From positions 807,501 through 871,500 of the forward strand of contig NZ_CP047080.1 of the NCBI RefSeq assembly GCF_030408595.1: a stretch of DNA of 64,000 nt. The letters run 5' to 3'. Every line of letters starts with the position of its first letter. The first letter of the stretch is position 1. The notes beneath the pieces were generated by a model. The model was not told the DNA's origin and did no database searches. It saw nothing but the letters and a program-made list of their open reading frames with translations. Made by a program: the position numbers and the translations under genes. This document shows positions 61,956-64,000 of this stretch, one piece after another. The stretch comes from Corynebacterium canis (GTDB lineage Bacteria > Actinomycetota > Actinomycetes > Mycobacteriales > Mycobacteriaceae).

Positions 61956-62390
61956 TTCAGGATTGCCTCAATTATCACATAGGCCGTCTTTGGGTTTCCT
62001 AATTCTAGCATGTGTGTTTTATCGAACGGCATGTGTAGCACTCGAAATGTGGCACTGTGGGAACCCGTGAATTGATACTTCCAGAACTGTCAAAATATGT
62101 AGTTATGAAGCGCGTAAACAAATTGCGAACGCCCGAATATCCTTATTTGGCGCGGTTGTTCTATTTAATCCCGCGAGAACTCGGAAAGATATATGCCATG
62201 CTATTGAATTGGGCCATGGGAAAGTCGCGAGTTGGCCGCGTGCAGCCCCCGAGATTTGCGCAGTACAGCCAAACGCAGGCCACTAACGAATGTATGGTCG
62301 AAACTACACCGAAAATGGGGGTACGTCGGCGGCTGCTCTATCACTGCCCGCTCCCGTGGCCCACACCCGCACCCAGCCCAACGTCCTCAC
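61956..62390. other. Intergenic region between a membrane protein gene and pgi
   Basis: This AT-rich stretch has TGTGGCACTGTGG near 62049-62061, recalling the TGTGGC repeat before gltA. One frame from about 62105 gives MKRVNKLRTPEYPYLARLF and a plausible first 45 residues, but the tail is low-complexity proline sequence running into the pgi terminator, so I do not call it a gene. Confidence 0.4.
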
Positions 62391-62423
62391 CAAAAACTCC
62401 CCGCCGCATCCGCAACGGGGAGT
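62391..62423 (-). terminator. pgi terminator
   Basis: ACTCCCCG (62396-62403) pairs with CGGGGAGT (62416-62423). On the minus strand it runs into TTTTTGG. It lies 27 bases after the pgi stop. Confidence 0.9.
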
Positions 62424-62449
62424 CCTCTTAGCGGCCGAAACCGCGTTCG

Positions 62450-64000
62450 TTATTTCTTGGAGCGGTACCACAAGATCAGGCCGTCGGAGGAGCTATCGCC
62501 AGAATCCGGCTGCTCCTCGCCCGTGACGGCTGGCAGCAGATCGCCGGCTTGCTTCTTGCCCAGCTCAACGCCCCATTGATCGAAGGAATTGATGTCCCAT
62601 ACGACACCTTGTACGAACGTAATGTGCTCGTACAGCGCGATAAGCGCGCCCAATACGGCGGGCGTTAATTCTTCCGCCAAGATGGTGGTGGAGGGCCGGT
62701 TCCCCGGCATCATCTTGTGGGTCACCAGTTCGACGGGGACGCCTTCGTCGGAGATTTCCGCGGCGGTCTTGCCAAACGCCAAGACTTTCGTTTGTGCGAA
62801 GAAGTTGCTCATGAGCAGGTCATGCATGCTGCCCGTGCCGTCCGCGGTGGGCAAATCTTGCTTCGGCCGCGCGAATCCGATGAAGTCGGCGGGGACCATT
62901 CGAGTGCCTTGGTGCATGAGTTGGAAGAACGCGTGCTGGCCGTTCGTGCCGGGCTCGCCCCAGTACACTTCGCCGGTATCGCAATTCACCGACGTGCCAT
63001 CGTGTCGAACAGACTTTCCGTTGGACTCCATGGTGAGCTGCTGCAGGTAGGCGGGGAAGCGCGCCAGATCCTGCGCATATGGCAGCACGGCGTGGGTGGC
63101 GGCACCGTAAAAATCGCCGTACCAGACGCCCAGCAGACCCATCAGTGCGGGAACGTTTTCGGCCAGCGGAGCGGTGCGGAAGTGCTCATCCATGGCGTGG
63201 AAGCCGGCGAGGAATCGCATGAAGTCCATGGGACCGATCACCGCCATCAGCGACAGCCCGATCGCGGAATCCACGGAGTAGCGGCCGCCGACCCAGTCCC
63301 AGAATCCGAACATATTATTGGTGTCGATGCCAAACTCAGCGACCTTTTCCGCGTTCGTGGACACCGCAACGAAGTGCTTTGCGACGGCCGCTTCATCGCC
63401 GTCGAAGGCATCCAACAGCCAGCGCTTCGCGGCGTGGGCATTGGCGAGAGTTTCTTGCGTGGTAAAGGTCTTGGAGGCAACAACAAAGAGCGTGGAGGCG
63501 GGATCCAGGTCTTCGAGCGTGGCTACCAGGTCGGCGGGGTCAACATTGGACACGAAACGGGCGGAAATCCCAGCGGTGGCATAATGCCGTAGCGCGCGCG
63601 TCGCCATGGCGGGGCCCAAGTCGGAACCGCCGATCCCAATATTCACGATCGTTTTAATCGTACGACCGGTGTGGCCCAACCATTCGCCGGAGCGCAAAGC
63701 GTGTGCAAAGTCACGCATGCGGCCAAGGACCTCGTGCACATCCGCCGCAACATCTTGCCCGTCGACCTTCAAGTCGCGTTCCACCGGCAGGCGCAGCGCG
63801 GTGTGTAGGACCGCGCGATCTTCGGTGTTATTGATGTGCTCGCCATTGAACATAGCTTCGGTATGTTCCTTGAGCTTTGCCGCTTCAGCGAGGTCTAAAA
63901 GAAGCTCAACGGTTTTATCGTTGATGAGGTTCTTTGACAGGTCTACGTGCAGGCCAGCGGCGTCGAAAGTCAGTTTGCTTGCGCGCTCGGGGTCCGCAGC
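62450..64000 (-). CDS. pgi: Glucose-6-phosphate isomerase (5' end outside the window)
   Basis: The visible C-terminal 516 residues run to the right window edge. The frame continues past the internal Met at 63853 into [17 protein letters not shown], which is typical for Pgi. Active-site motifs [41 protein letters not shown] and [11 protein letters not shown] are present, including the catalytic Glu and His. It interconverts glucose-6-phosphate and fructose-6-phosphate. A terminator follows. Only the first residues are missing. Confidence 0.97.
   Translation of the reverse strand, partial: AADPERASKLTFDAAGLHVDLSKNLINDKTVELLLDLAEAAKLKEHTEAMFNGEHINNTEDRAVLHTALRLPVERDLKVDGQDVAADVHEVLGRMRDFAHALRSGEWLGHTGRTIKTIVNIGIGGSDLGPAMATRALRHYATAGISARFVSNVDPADLVATLEDLDPASTLFVVASKTFTTQETLANAHAAKRWLLDAFDGDEAAVAKHFVAVSTNAEKVAEFGIDTNNMFGFWDWVGGRYSVDSAIGLSLMAVIGPMDFMRFLAGFHAMDEHFRTAPLAENVPALMGLLGVWYGDFYGAATHAVLPYAQDLARFPAYLQQLTMESNGKSVRHDGTSVNCDTGEVYWGEPGTNGQHAFFQLMHQGTRMVPADFIGFARPKQDLPTADGTGSMHDLLMSNFFAQTKVLAFGKTAAEISDEGVPVELVTHKMMPGNRPSTTILAEELTPAVLGALIALYEHITFVQGVVWDINSFDQWGVELGKKQAGDLLPAVTGEEQPDSGDSSSDGLILWYRSKK

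Noticed and set aside
62057..62431. 124-residue frame upstream of pgi
   Set aside because: No ribosome-binding site, AT-rich, and the second half is low-complexity proline sequence running into the pgi terminator.

Overview
The window is a high-GC Gram-positive chromosome segment, almost certainly from the genus Corynebacterium. The evidence is gene content and order: rpf1-cspB, serC and gltA, fkpA, accDA, mctBC, thyA-folA-mycoredoxin, cysQ-lhr-nei2 and pgi. As I recall it, the Corynebacterium glutamicum chromosome has the same core set in similar order, but species cannot be fixed from the sequence alone. The genes are housekeeping and moderately accessory. There is no phage, no insertion sequence and no CRISPR array.

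Layout. 1-785: end of an rRNA operon (23S 3' end, 5S, terminator). 786-2099: an intergenic array of a 75-bp terminal-inverted-repeat element. 2100-9341: a secreted SdrD_B-like protein, a DUF3239-like membrane protein, an XPB-type helicase with its usual actinobacterial partner, and two unknown genes. 9342-13721: two more 75-bp elements, a first acetate-type symporter locus (DUF485 + SSS), and rpf1 behind a c-di-AMP riboswitch, then cspB. 13799-19924: DUF2771 protein, glutamine cyclotransferase lipoprotein, DUF3027 protein, the pabC-pabAB pair for p-aminobenzoate, and an NCS2 purine permease. 19952-23617: TrmH-type methyltransferase, a two-component system and a divergent CPBP protease. 23618-24689: two copies of a second repeat family of about 280 bp. 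24690-35388: DUF6928-like protein, sepH, serC, aldose epimerase, gltA, fkpA, malic enzyme, accDA, aldo/keto reductase and an enoyl-CoA hydratase family protein. 35439-43136: CtpE-like P-type ATPase, the second symporter locus (mctBC), a serine-hydrolase-like protein, a cation/proton antiporter and a Tat-exported DUF1906 protein. 43383-45712: tRNA-Arg(CCU), a PD-(D/E)XK-like protein and two inverted copies of the 280-bp repeat, which together make the most accessory-looking patch. 45713-64000: cobF, mycoredoxin, folA, thyA, a decayed second thyA fragment, an HxlR/SDR pair, alkD, cysQ, lhr, nei2, a PadR regulator, an MFS exporter, an LpqH-like lipoprotein, a YccF protein, a polytopic membrane protein and pgi, which runs off the window.

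The genes form several functional groups. Central metabolism and acetyl-CoA supply are served by gltA, accDA, malic enzyme, two monocarboxylate uptake loci and pgi. Folate and one-carbon supply is served by pabAB-pabC and thyA-folA. DNA repair is served by the XPB helicase, AlkD, Lhr and Nei2. Envelope and resuscitation functions are served by rpf1, sepH and the DUF1906 protein. GlxR-like and RamB-like sites lie upstream of both symporter loci, which suggests carbon-source control.

The least explained signals are in non-coding sequence: the exact 75-bp inverted-repeat element in six copies, the four-copy repeat with paired ACACA hairpins, and a 13-base word (GGCGTCGATAAGC) found six times.
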